Below are positions 1 to 6,122 of a stretch of 6,150 nucleotides of DNA, piece by piece. The notes under the pieces were generated by a model. It did no database searches. It was not told the origin of the DNA and saw only the letters and a list, made by a program, of their open reading frames with translations. Source of the DNA: Betaproteobacteria bacterium. Lineage in GTDB: Bacteria > Pseudomonadota > Gammaproteobacteria > Burkholderiales > Burkholderiaceae_C. The translations under genes were made by a program, and so were the position numbers. The DNA is taken from NCBI GenBank assembly GCA_009923895.1, contig RFSP01000116.1, positions 1 to 6,150 on the forward strand, read 5' to 3'. Each line of letters opens with the position of its first letter. Position 1 is the first letter of the stretch.

Positions 1-963
1 CTTGCCAGGCGCGTGGCACAGGCCTGTGGACAGCCGCACCAAACTTTGACTTTGGACTCGGCATGGATGTCGAACTTTCCCCGATGGGTGGATCAGGCCG
101 TGGTGGCATCAGACGGCTTGATGGACGCTTCTGGAGCCGTGGAGATTTACATCAACCAGCTCGCGCGGGCAGTGGCCCCTGTGAGACTGACCGGCAACTG
201 GGGATCGGAGATCTTGCGAGGACACGTGGCGTTTCGCCCTCGGACGCAGAATTTGCAGGCCCTTCAGCCTGAAATCGTGCGCGGCGTGAAAGACGCACAA
301 AAGCGCTATCAAGAGGCCAGACAGGGCGATCCTCTGGGCTTCATCGCGTTCAAGCAAGTGCCCTGGCATCACAGTGTGCGACTGTCCCTCGAAGAGTCTC
401 AACTGAAGCTTCGCTCACCATTTTTGGACAACGAGATTGTGGCCTTGATGCACCGGGCTCCGGATGGCGTCCGTCAACAAGCCACCCAAGCATCGCTGCG
501 CTGGGTGCGGCAGGCCATGCCCGCCCTGGCCGACATCCCCACCGATCGCGGCTTGCGCTGGGGTGGATCGACGCTGATGCAATCACTGCGCCAGTGGCAG
601 CAGACGTTTTGGATCAAGGCCGAGTACGCCATGGACTACGGCATGCCCTCCTCCTGGGCCCCTCGACTGCGGGCGTTGGGGTCTTTCCATCCCGAGCGTT
701 GGACCTTGGGGCGTCACAAGTTTTATCACTTTCGCTCCTGGTACCAAGGACCACTGGCCACCGTTTTGAAAGAAGTCTTGCTGGATCCCACGGCCCTGTC
801 TCGCAGCGTCTTCCAGCGTCAAGCCCTTGAAAAAATGGTCATGGAACACACGGCGGGACGTGCCAATCACACCCTGGACTTGCACCGCGCATGGTCATTG
901 GAGGCGGTGCACCAACACTTGTTGGGACGTCCGAGCGATCACATGACGGAGACATTGCCATGA
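1..963 (+). CDS. Asparagine-synthase-like amidotransferase, C-terminal part (5' end outside window)
   Basis: The reading frame is open from base 1, so only the last 320 residues are present. They match the C-terminal synthetase (ATP-pyrophosphatase) domain of glutamine-hydrolysing asparagine synthases. LRSPFLDNEIV at nt 409-441 matches the family's R-x-PFLD block, and TDRG follows about 40 residues later. The usual TGDGGDE-F-GGY block is replaced by LTGNWGSEILRG (nt 187-222), which loses the acidic pattern but keeps the glutamate. The ATP-binding SGGxDS loop and the N-terminal glutaminase domain would lie upstream. Homologues are common in exopolysaccharide and O-antigen clusters, where some amidate uronic acids and the target of most is unknown. 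The stop overlaps the next start (ATGA), which implies translational coupling. The family is clear; true asparagine synthesis is unlikely in this context, and amidation of a cell-surface sugar is an inference. Confidence 0.82.
   Translation, partial: LARRVAQACGQPHQTLTLDSAWMSNFPRWVDQAVVASDGLMDASGAVEIYINQLARAVAPVRLTGNWGSEILRGHVAFRPRTQNLQALQPEIVRGVKDAQKRYQEARQGDPLGFIAFKQVPWHHSVRLSLEESQLKLRSPFLDNEIVALMHRAPDGVRQQATQASLRWVRQAMPALADIPTDRGLRWGGSTLMQSLRQWQQTFWIKAEYAMDYGMPSSWAPRLRALGSFHPERWTLGRHKFYHFRSWYQGPLATVLKEVLLDPTALSRSVFQRQALEKMVMEHTAGRANHTLDLHRAWSLEAVHQHLLGRPSDHMTETLP
948..952 (+). promoter_or_regulatory. Shine-Dalgarno for the glycosyltransferase start at 960
   Basis: GGAGA lies seven bases before ATG 960, inside the end of the preceding gene. 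It favours ATG 960 over the in-frame upstream ATG at 891, which would overlap the previous gene by more than 70 bases and add residues unlike the family's N-terminus. Confidence 0.6.
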
Positions 964-1895
964 GTGACCCTGAAGCCTCAGACGAAGGCTCTACATCCCT
1001 GCCCGTGGTCAGCGTGTGCATTTGCACTTACCAACGACCCTACCGGCTGGCCCGCTTGTTGCGTGCCTTGGAACAACAAGAGACTGGCGGGTTGTTCACG
1101 ATGCAAGTGGTTGTGGTCGACAACGACCCACAACGCTCCGCTCGTGCAGCCCTTTTGGGCTACGCCAAACGGACCACATGGCCTTTTGCACATGAGTCTC
1201 TGGGAGAGCCCAACATCGCCAAGGCCCGCAACCTGGCCGTGAGAATCGCGCACGGCGATTTTGTTGCAATGATCGATGACGACGAAGTCCCCTCCCCCAG
1301 CTGGCTTCGAAAACACTTTGAGACCTTGCAGCGCAGCCGTGCCTGCGGCGTCTTGGGCCCTGTCCTTCCCCGGTACGAGTCGCCGCCACCGCAGTGGGTG
1401 ATTCGGGGCGGGTTTTGCGATCGCCCTCGCTACACCACAGGCACCGCACTGTCCGACCCCAAGCGCATGCGCACCGGCAACGTCATGATCCGCCGGCGCT
1501 CGCTCAGGCTTGAACCCGGTCCATTTGATCCTCGACTGGGTCGCACTGGGGGCGAGGACGTGGACTTCTTTCGCCGTCGCCTGGCTCGAGGTGACGTGTT
1601 CGTCTGGTGCGACGAGGCGCCGGTGTATGAAAGTGTGCCTGCGCAACGGCTGACACGGTCTTACTTTCTTAAGCGTGCCCTACTGCGAGGATCTGTCAAC
1701 GGTGAACGAACGCCATTGTTGAGTTGGAGCACCGCCAAGTCGGTGATTGCTGCCACGCTGTACTCCTGTTTGTTGCCGGTTTTGCTGGCGTGGCGGCATG
1801 ACTTGTTCATGCAATTTTTGATGCGTGATTGCGACCATCTCGGAAAGATTTTTGCACTGTGTGGCGTCAGGCTCATCCGTCAACGCCAGGGTTGA
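960..1895 (+). CDS. Family 2 glycosyltransferase (GT-A fold, ExoM-like)
   Basis: This 311-residue inverting glycosyltransferase probably adds one sugar from a nucleotide donor to a growing lipid-linked oligosaccharide at the cytoplasmic face of the inner membrane. The N-terminal strand VSVCICTYQRP (residues 17-27) is the typical nucleotide-binding start of GT2 enzymes, followed by VVVVDND (50-56). MIDDDEV (104-110) holds the metal-binding DxD. TGNVMIRR (172-179) and GGEDVDFFRR (197-206) are the acceptor-side and catalytic ED regions. A hydrophobic stretch around residues 262-278 may attach it to the membrane. ATG 960 overlaps the upstream stop by four bases and has a GGAGA site seven bases before it. 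The pattern resembles succinoglycan ExoM-type transferases. Donor and acceptor cannot be read from sequence. Confidence 0.9.
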   Translation: MSDPEASDEGSTSLPVVSVCICTYQRPYRLARLLRALEQQETGGLFTMQVVVVDNDPQRSARAALLGYAKRTTWPFAHESLGEPNIAKARNLAVRIAHGDFVAMIDDDEVPSPSWLRKHFETLQRSRACGVLGPVLPRYESPPPQWVIRGGFCDRPRYTTGTALSDPKRMRTGNVMIRRRSLRLEPGPFDPRLGRTGGEDVDFFRRRLARGDVFVWCDEAPVYESVPAQRLTRSYFLKRALLRGSVNGERTPLLSWSTAKSVIAATLYSCLLPVLLAWRHDLFMQFLMRDCDHLGKIFALCGVRLIRQRQG

Positions 1896-2959
1896 TGCCA
1901 GATCGCCCAGCGGCACTCAGCCAGTCGCGAGAAGACCGCCAAGCCGTCAAAGGGGTGCTGGTGTTGCTCATGCTGGTCTATCACGCCATGAGCATTTGCT
2001 CGCAAGCATCGCCCGAAGCGTTTCGCTATTTGAGGTTTGTCACGGGATCCTTCATCTTTTTAACCGGATGGTCTTTGGGACAGCAATGGGTTGCACAGCC
2101 CCCCGATGACGAGGGTCTGAAAAAGAGCTCCGCTCGGCGCGGAACTCAACTGCTGCTGCTGTTTTTGGGCCTGAACGCGTTGATTCTCATCAGCGGATGG
2201 GGACATCCAGACAAGCAGGCGCTGGCACGGCAAGCCTGGCCCCACACTTTCGACCGTTTGTGGGCCGCTTTGATTTCGGGTCATCCTGCTGCGGCGTCGT
2301 TTGGCATTTTGTGGCCCATCGGCTGGTTGCTGATCAGCCTGGCTGCGCTTCAGTCGTGTGGCAGACGCTTGGGCCGGGCAAGCTGCGCGACGGGGTTGAC
2401 ACTGACGGCCTGCGCATTGACCGGACTGCCCTGGGTGGCGCAGCAGTCCGGCGTGTTGGACATGCTCTTGCTAGGCTGGATTGCCATGGGCCTGGCTGCT
2501 ATGTGGGGCTTGCGTCAAACGCCTACCGTTCGGCTCTCATCAGGTGCCACGGGGTCTGGCTTGTGGGCCTGCACTTGCCTGGCCGCGGGCTTGTGGGCCT
2601 GCGCCCAATGGCCCCAGTGGCTGAGCGTTTATGTGGTGGCTGTGGCCTTCATTCTTAAAGGGCTGGGCGATCTTCTGGGCGAATTGCGAACTTGGACATC
2701 CCAAGCCAAAGGGGTTGTGGCTTTGGATGCCGCAATCCGGAGGCTCGGACAACTGAGCCTGTGGGCGTATGTGATGCAAATCGTCTTTCTTCAAGCCTGG
2801 AGGTGGATGATGGGAGGCGAACGCCTCAGCCTTGAGCCTGCGTTTTGGGTCATGGTGTTCTTCATGGCTCTTTTGCTTTGGGGCTCCTGCGAGGCACTTG
2901 CTGCCATGCGCCAGCGTCTGCGCTGGGTGGATCACGCTTACCGTTGGGTCTTTCCATGA
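1895..2959 (+). CDS. Multi-pass membrane acyltransferase-like protein
   Basis: This 354-residue integral membrane protein has roughly nine to ten hydrophobic segments. The N-terminal block REDRQAVKGVLVLLMLVYHA (residues 12-31) looks like the first helix of the acyltransferase-3/OpgC/HGSNAT-like families, with a conserved-type histidine at position 30. FVTGSFIFLTGW (48-59) forms the second segment. LGQLSLWAYVMQIVFLQ (284-300) resembles the C-terminal signature of acyltransferase-3 proteins. Such proteins move acyl groups such as acetyl or succinyl onto sugars across the membrane. The start ATG 1895 shares one base with the upstream stop TGA (TGATG). An in-frame ATG at 1829 would overlap the glycosyltransferase by 67 bases and is less likely. 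Acylation of the polysaccharide is inferred; the similarity is at fold and motif level only. Confidence 0.68.
   Translation: MPDRPAALSQSREDRQAVKGVLVLLMLVYHAMSICSQASPEAFRYLRFVTGSFIFLTGWSLGQQWVAQPPDDEGLKKSSARRGTQLLLLFLGLNALILISGWGHPDKQALARQAWPHTFDRLWAALISGHPAAASFGILWPIGWLLISLAALQSCGRRLGRASCATGLTLTACALTGLPWVAQQSGVLDMLLLGWIAMGLAAMWGLRQTPTVRLSSGATGSGLWACTCLAAGLWACAQWPQWLSVYVVAVAFILKGLGDLLGELRTWTSQAKGVVALDAAIRRLGQLSLWAYVMQIVFLQAWRWMMGGERLSLEPAFWVMVFFMALLLWGSCEALAAMRQRLRWVDHAYRWVFP
2558..2602 (+). repeat. Two 15-bp direct repeats inside the acyltransferase-like gene
   Basis: GGCTTGTGGGCCTGC occurs at 2558-2572 and again at 2588-2602, exactly 30 bases apart and in the same frame. Each copy encodes GLWAC, giving a short tandem duplication of about ten residues in a membrane segment. 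It is probably a small in-frame duplication with no separate function. Confidence 0.7.
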
Positions 2960-4344
2960 ATATGGCTGCAGCATTGGCCTGCCTGGCGTGCGCTGCCACC
3001 ATCATTGTCTTGTGGAGACGCGACGCCCGAAGGCATGGCTCGGGGTCCTGGGCCCTTTGGATCCCTCTGATTTGGATGTTTCTCGCAGGCTCTCGGTGGG
3101 TGTCTGCTTGGTTGGGCATCTCCCCAAGCCTTGGAACGGTGCAAGACTATGCCGAGGGCAGCCCGCTGGATCGCATGGTGTTTGCAGCCCTCATGGCCGC
3201 TGCGGCGTGGGTCATTTGGCGCCGCAGACTTGACTGGGGGGCATTGCTGTTCGCCAACCGATGGTTGGCCCTCTACATGGCCTTTTGCGCCACCAGTGCC
3301 CTGTGGGCCGACGATCCCTCGCTTTCATTCAAGCGGTGGTTCAAAGATCTGGGCGCTCCTTTGATGGCCCTGGTCATCTTGACCGATCGCCACCCCGCTC
3401 GGGCCCTGCGCACCGTGCTCACCCGCTTGGCGCTGCTGTGGTTGCCGCTGAGCGCCTTGTTCATTCGATACTTTCCGCAGTGGGGACGCGTGTTTCACGT
3501 GGACGGCCTTCCGATGTACACAGGGGTGGGCCAGCAAAAGAACGACCTCGGGCTGATCTGTCTGGAGACCGGGTTGCTGGTGGCTTGGCTGGTGTGCTGT
3601 GGGCCCCCTTCTCCTCAGCCCGCTGCGCTGTTGCAGGGGCCAGGCGAGATCGGCAAAGCAAGGAAAGTCGCGCTTGCCCTGCCTCGGTCCCAAGACAGGG
3701 TCATGCTGCTGGTGGTGGGTGGGCTGTCTCTTTGGCTGCTGAGTTTGTCCAACAGCCGCACGGCCCTGGGATGTTTGATCTTGGGCGCCATCACTTTGGC
3801 CATCCTGCGACACCCTGCCATCATCGCTAAACCACACCGGGTCATCCCCAGCTTGGGCGTGATGCTGGTGCTGCTGCTTGCACTGGACGCGAGCCTCGAC
3901 TTGAAATCCACCGCACTGAGCATGATGGGGCGCGATGCCAGCCTGACCAATCGCACGTCTTTGTGGAAGGTGTTGGGCTCCATTTCGACCGATCCTTGGT
4001 GGGGGGAAGGCTATATGAGCTTTTGGTCGGGGTGGCGCATGCAAACGGTGTGGAACGCCTTGGGGCGCGGGATCAACCAAGCCCACAGTGGCTACTTGGA
4101 GCAGTTTCTCAATCTGGGATGGGTCGGCGTGGGGTTCATTTCCCTGTTGGCGTGGGTGGCCGTGCGCCGCGGGGTATCGAGCCTGTCCACAGATCCCAGT
4201 TGGTCGGCCTGGAGGTTGTCGGTGGTGGGTGTGATCTTGCTTTACAACTACACCGAGGCCGCCTTTTATGGTGTCAACACGCTGTGGGCCTTGTTTCTCA
4301 TCAGCCTGATCGAGGTTCGACCGGCATGGGTGCGCAGGCCGTGA
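2956..4344 (+). CDS. O-antigen ligase/polymerase family protein (Wzy/WaaL-like)
   Basis: This 462-residue multi-pass inner-membrane protein is likely to polymerise or ligate lipid-linked repeat units on the periplasmic side. Visible family features are SALWADDPSLSFKRWFKDLG (114-133), GVGQQKNDLG (190-199, the common GxxxxKNxLG block), SLSNSRTA (263-270), GRDASLTNRTSLW (325-337, the typical LTGRT-W motif), GEGYMSFW (350-357) and QAHSGYLEQFLNLGWVGV (375-392, the H-N-YL-LG-G block of the periplasmic loop). A hydrophilic insert around residues 216-247 is probably a loop. These match the Wzy_C (O-antigen ligase) domain. ATG 2956 overlaps the upstream stop as ATGA. A second ATG at 2962 is a possible start. 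Polymerase versus ligase cannot be separated from sequence, but the operon context favours a polymerase. Confidence 0.88.
   Translation: MNMAAALACLACAATIIVLWRRDARRHGSGSWALWIPLIWMFLAGSRWVSAWLGISPSLGTVQDYAEGSPLDRMVFAALMAAAAWVIWRRRLDWGALLFANRWLALYMAFCATSALWADDPSLSFKRWFKDLGAPLMALVILTDRHPARALRTVLTRLALLWLPLSALFIRYFPQWGRVFHVDGLPMYTGVGQQKNDLGLICLETGLLVAWLVCCGPPSPQPAALLQGPGEIGKARKVALALPRSQDRVMLLVVGGLSLWLLSLSNSRTALGCLILGAITLAILRHPAIIAKPHRVIPSLGVMLVLLLALDASLDLKSTALSMMGRDASLTNRTSLWKVLGSISTDPWWGEGYMSFWSGWRMQTVWNALGRGINQAHSGYLEQFLNLGWVGVGFISLLAWVAVRRGVSSLSTDPSWSAWRLSVVGVILLYNYTEAAFYGVNTLWALFLISLIEVRPAWVRRP
4312..4315 (+). promoter_or_regulatory. Weak Shine-Dalgarno supporting deacetylase start at 4326
   Basis: GAGG lies ten bases before ATG 4326. 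The competing GTG at 4341, which would give a GTGA overlap with the preceding gene, has only AGG two bases upstream. The choice of 4326 is therefore favoured but not certain. Confidence 0.4.
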
Positions 4345-5123
4345 GTTTTGGTGATCGCCTTCAGGCCAAATGGCACCGGCAGTTGGCACGGCATTTGGAT
4401 CGCGATTTACGACCCCTGACAGGGTCAATGCCAGTCATCTCTTTCACCTTTGACGACGCACCCCAATCGGCCTTTGAGCGGGGGGGTGACATCGTGCGTG
4501 CTGAAGGCGGATCGGCCACTTACTTCTGCTCTCTGGGTTTGCTGGGTGCGCAGACCGAGGTCGGACGCATGGCCTCGCTGCAGCACCTGCAGCGCGCGAT
4601 CCATCAAGGGCATGAGCTGGGCTGTCACACCTACGATCACTTGGATGGCTGGCGTACTGCACAAGAAACTTTCATGCACTCCATCGAGAAAAACGCCCTC
4701 GCGTTCAAGACACTCCTGGGCGTGGAGCCGCCCTTGCATTTTGCTTACCCCAAAAGCGGCGCTCGATGGCCTTTGAAGCGAGCGGTGTCACGTCGCTTCG
4801 TGACCTGCCGGGGCGGGGCGGAGTCCTTGAATGCCAAAGTGGCCGATCTGCACCTGCTCAAGGCCTGCTTTTTGGATCAACGTGCGGGTTGGCCCCTGGA
4901 CGATCTGCGCGCCCTGATTGACTTGAATCGACGCCAATGCGGTTGGTTGATCTTTGCCACGCATGACGTGGACCCCAAGCCCACGGCCTTTGGCTGCACA
5001 CCGCAGCGCTTGAAAGAGGTGGTGCAACATGCCGCTCAGTCAGGGGCGCTTCTATGTACCATGACCCAAGCCTGTCAGGCCATGAATCTCATCGATGTGA
5101 CTGGAGCCGGCGGAAGGAATTGA
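4326..5123 (+). CDS. Polysaccharide deacetylase (NodB-homology, carbohydrate esterase 4 type), cytoplasmic
   Basis: This 265-residue protein probably removes an N-acetyl (or O-acetyl) group from a sugar. SFTFDDAP (39-46) is motif 1, with catalytic-base Asp43 and metal ligand Asp44. HTYDH (101-105) is motif 2, with metal ligands His101 and His105. FAYPKSGAR (139-147) occupies the place of motif 3 but lacks its usual leading Arg. WLIFATHDV (207-215) carries the His of the last motif. A CRGG block (161-164) lies between. No signal peptide or membrane helix is visible, so it should act in the cytoplasm on a precursor, unlike secreted peptidoglycan deacetylases. ATG 4326 overlaps the polymerase gene by 19 bases; GTG 4341 and ATG 4428 are alternative starts. 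Its last seven codons and stop lie antisense to the 3' half of the tRNA at 5102-5177. Confidence 0.88.
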   Translation: MGAQAVSFGDRLQAKWHRQLARHLDRDLRPLTGSMPVISFTFDDAPQSAFERGGDIVRAEGGSATYFCSLGLLGAQTEVGRMASLQHLQRAIHQGHELGCHTYDHLDGWRTAQETFMHSIEKNALAFKTLLGVEPPLHFAYPKSGARWPLKRAVSRRFVTCRGGAESLNAKVADLHLLKACFLDQRAGWPLDDLRALIDLNRRQCGWLIFATHDVDPKPTAFGCTPQRLKEVVQHAAQSGALLCTMTQACQAMNLIDVTGAGGRN

Positions 5124-5177
5124 ACACTTCATCTGCCAATCACGAATTTAGCTGCTCTACCGTTGAGCTACACCGGC
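5102..5177 (-). tRNA. Non-canonical glycine-like tRNA with 8-nt anticodon loop and bulged T-stem
   Basis: The 76-nt gene reads from 5177 to 5102 and includes an encoded CCA (5104-5102). The acceptor stem has seven pairs (5177-5171 with 5112-5106, one G-U) and discriminator U73. The D-stem is perfect (GCTC/GAGC) with loop AACGGTA, and U8, A14, G18 and G19 are present. The anticodon stem GCTAA/TTGGC has five pairs (one G-U) around an 8-nt loop ATTCGTGA (5147-5140). The variable region AGAT allows an A15-U48 Levitt pair. The T-stem GAAG-G/CCTTC pairs fully if the U at 5126 is bulged; the T-loop TTCAATT is normal. G1:C72, C2:G71, U73 and the short D-loop suggest glycyl-tRNA synthetase as charging enzyme, but the loop has no NCC anticodon. 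Depending on register the triplet is UCG or CGU. The intact core argues against a decayed copy. Confidence 0.85.
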
Positions 5178-6122
5178 TTGAGAGGTACGACGGGCAGTTG
5201 CATGAGGCCGAATCTGGCTGCCATGGGTCAGCCACCAAGTTCTCACCTTGAGAAGGCTTTGCATCCAATTCGCAGGCAACCGATCTGTCCATGGTTTGTC
5301 CCATCCCCACCGAAGGGCCCAACGCCCTCTCGGGGTGACGGCAACGACCTCTCGGCGTACATTGACTTGGGCAAAGCCAAGCCGTCGTTTGAATTCCACC
5401 ATGGAGTCGTCGGTTTTGCTGCCGTAAGTCATCTGCCCGTAAATCAGTCCCGACAAGCCTTGACGATGACACACCTGCACCGCCTCGGCAATGAGTGCCA
5501 TCAATGGTCGTTTGTCTTGATGGCCTTGCAGGGCCAAGATTTGCATGATGCGCGCTTGGCCACCCACACGAACCCACTTCATAAAGGCCACCAACTCTTC
5601 ACCCACGTAAGCACCCAAGAAGGTGGCGCGGTCCAGATAGGTGGTGTTGTCTTTTATCACCTGCTCCAAGGGCTTTGCGTAATGCCAAAAGGGCCGTCCT
5701 TGGCGCAAAGGAGATTCGTTGTAGATCCCTAAGATGCCTTGGGCCAAAGCAGGGTTCCACGCCACCTCCCTCACCTTTACGCCCCGACGTTCAGCCCGTC
5801 GCACATTCTTGCGAGTCTCTTGAGGTAGACGGGCCCACCACGATGCAGGGTCAGCGGTAGGGAGCACCGCCCAATTGGTCTCGCGCGAGGCATGACACAA
5901 ACCCGAAAGATCCACGGGTTGTGACGATGGACAGGTAAAGCTGAACACATCGGCAAATTCAGGGTGCTGACGGAAAGTCCGGAAGACCTCTTGAGGATCG
6001 AAGATCGCTACATTGGTCCCATGGGCCGCAGGGTCGAGCCACTCTTCATCCAAAATCTCGGCACGTCGAAAGCCCTTGCCGCGCGTGACCCATGAGCGTC
6101 CTTGAACTTTCAAGGCCCTCAT
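5157..6122 (-). CDS. GNAT-fold protein, FemAB-like (candidate aminoacyl-tRNA-dependent transferase)
   Basis: The 321-residue protein resembles GNAT/FemAB-like enzymes, some of which transfer an amino acid from aminoacyl-tRNA onto an amine. LPQETRKNVRRAERRGVKV (99-117) is the basic helix typical of FemAB-like proteins. FLGAYVGEELVAFMKWV (168-184), the strand-helix ILALQGHQDKRPLMALIAEA (195-214) and DDSMVEFKRRLGF (238-250) make up the GNAT core. No signal peptide or membrane helix is seen, so it is likely cytoplasmic. ATG 6122 is the only start in view, with AAGGG 13 bases upstream. The frame stays open to 6150 without another start codon, so the true N-terminus may lie outside the window. The last six codons (AGVAQR) and the stop TAG lie inside the tRNA on the same strand. 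FemAB-related genes are known in exopolysaccharide loci. An ordinary CoA-dependent acyltransferase role remains possible. Confidence 0.7.
   Translation of the reverse strand: MRALKVQGRSWVTRGKGFRRAEILDEEWLDPAAHGTNVAIFDPQEVFRTFRQHPEFADVFSFTCPSSQPVDLSGLCHASRETNWAVLPTADPASWWARLPQETRKNVRRAERRGVKVREVAWNPALAQGILGIYNESPLRQGRPFWHYAKPLEQVIKDNTTYLDRATFLGAYVGEELVAFMKWVRVGGQARIMQILALQGHQDKRPLMALIAEAVQVCHRQGLSGLIYGQMTYGSKTDDSMVEFKRRLGFAQVNVRREVVAVTPRGRWALRWGWDKPWTDRLPANWMQSLLKVRTWWLTHGSQIRPHATARRTSQAGVAQR

Noticed and set aside
891..959. Upstream extension of the glycosyltransferase from ATG 891
   Set aside because: It would overlap the previous gene by over 70 bases. ATG 960 has a well-placed Shine-Dalgarno and puts the VSVCICTY motif at the usual distance from the N-terminus.
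978..1646. 222-codon open frame on the minus strand opposite the glycosyltransferase
   Set aside because: It shows no recognisable motif, while the opposite strand has clear GT2 motifs throughout.
3325..4428. 367-codon open frame on the minus strand opposite the polymerase gene
   Set aside because: The product is rich in Gln, His and Pro with no domain-like pattern, and it lies antisense to a well-supported membrane protein. It is a shadow of GC-rich codon use.
5102..5177. Treating the tRNA as a simple degraded pseudogene or attachment-site remnant
   Set aside because: All four stems pair (the T-stem with one bulge), tertiary-contact bases and CCA are kept, and no integrase, duplicated 3' end or mobile-element gene is visible. 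A pseudogene cannot be fully excluded from one sequence.
5178..5300. Possible tRNA promoter inside the 3' end of the FemAB-like gene (minus strand)
   Set aside because: A TTGGAT-like element can be found, but there is no matching -10 box at suitable spacing, so it is not supported.
5163..5732. 189-codon + strand open frame opposite the FemAB-like gene
   Set aside because: It is antisense to the GNAT core motifs and its product has no recognisable family pattern.
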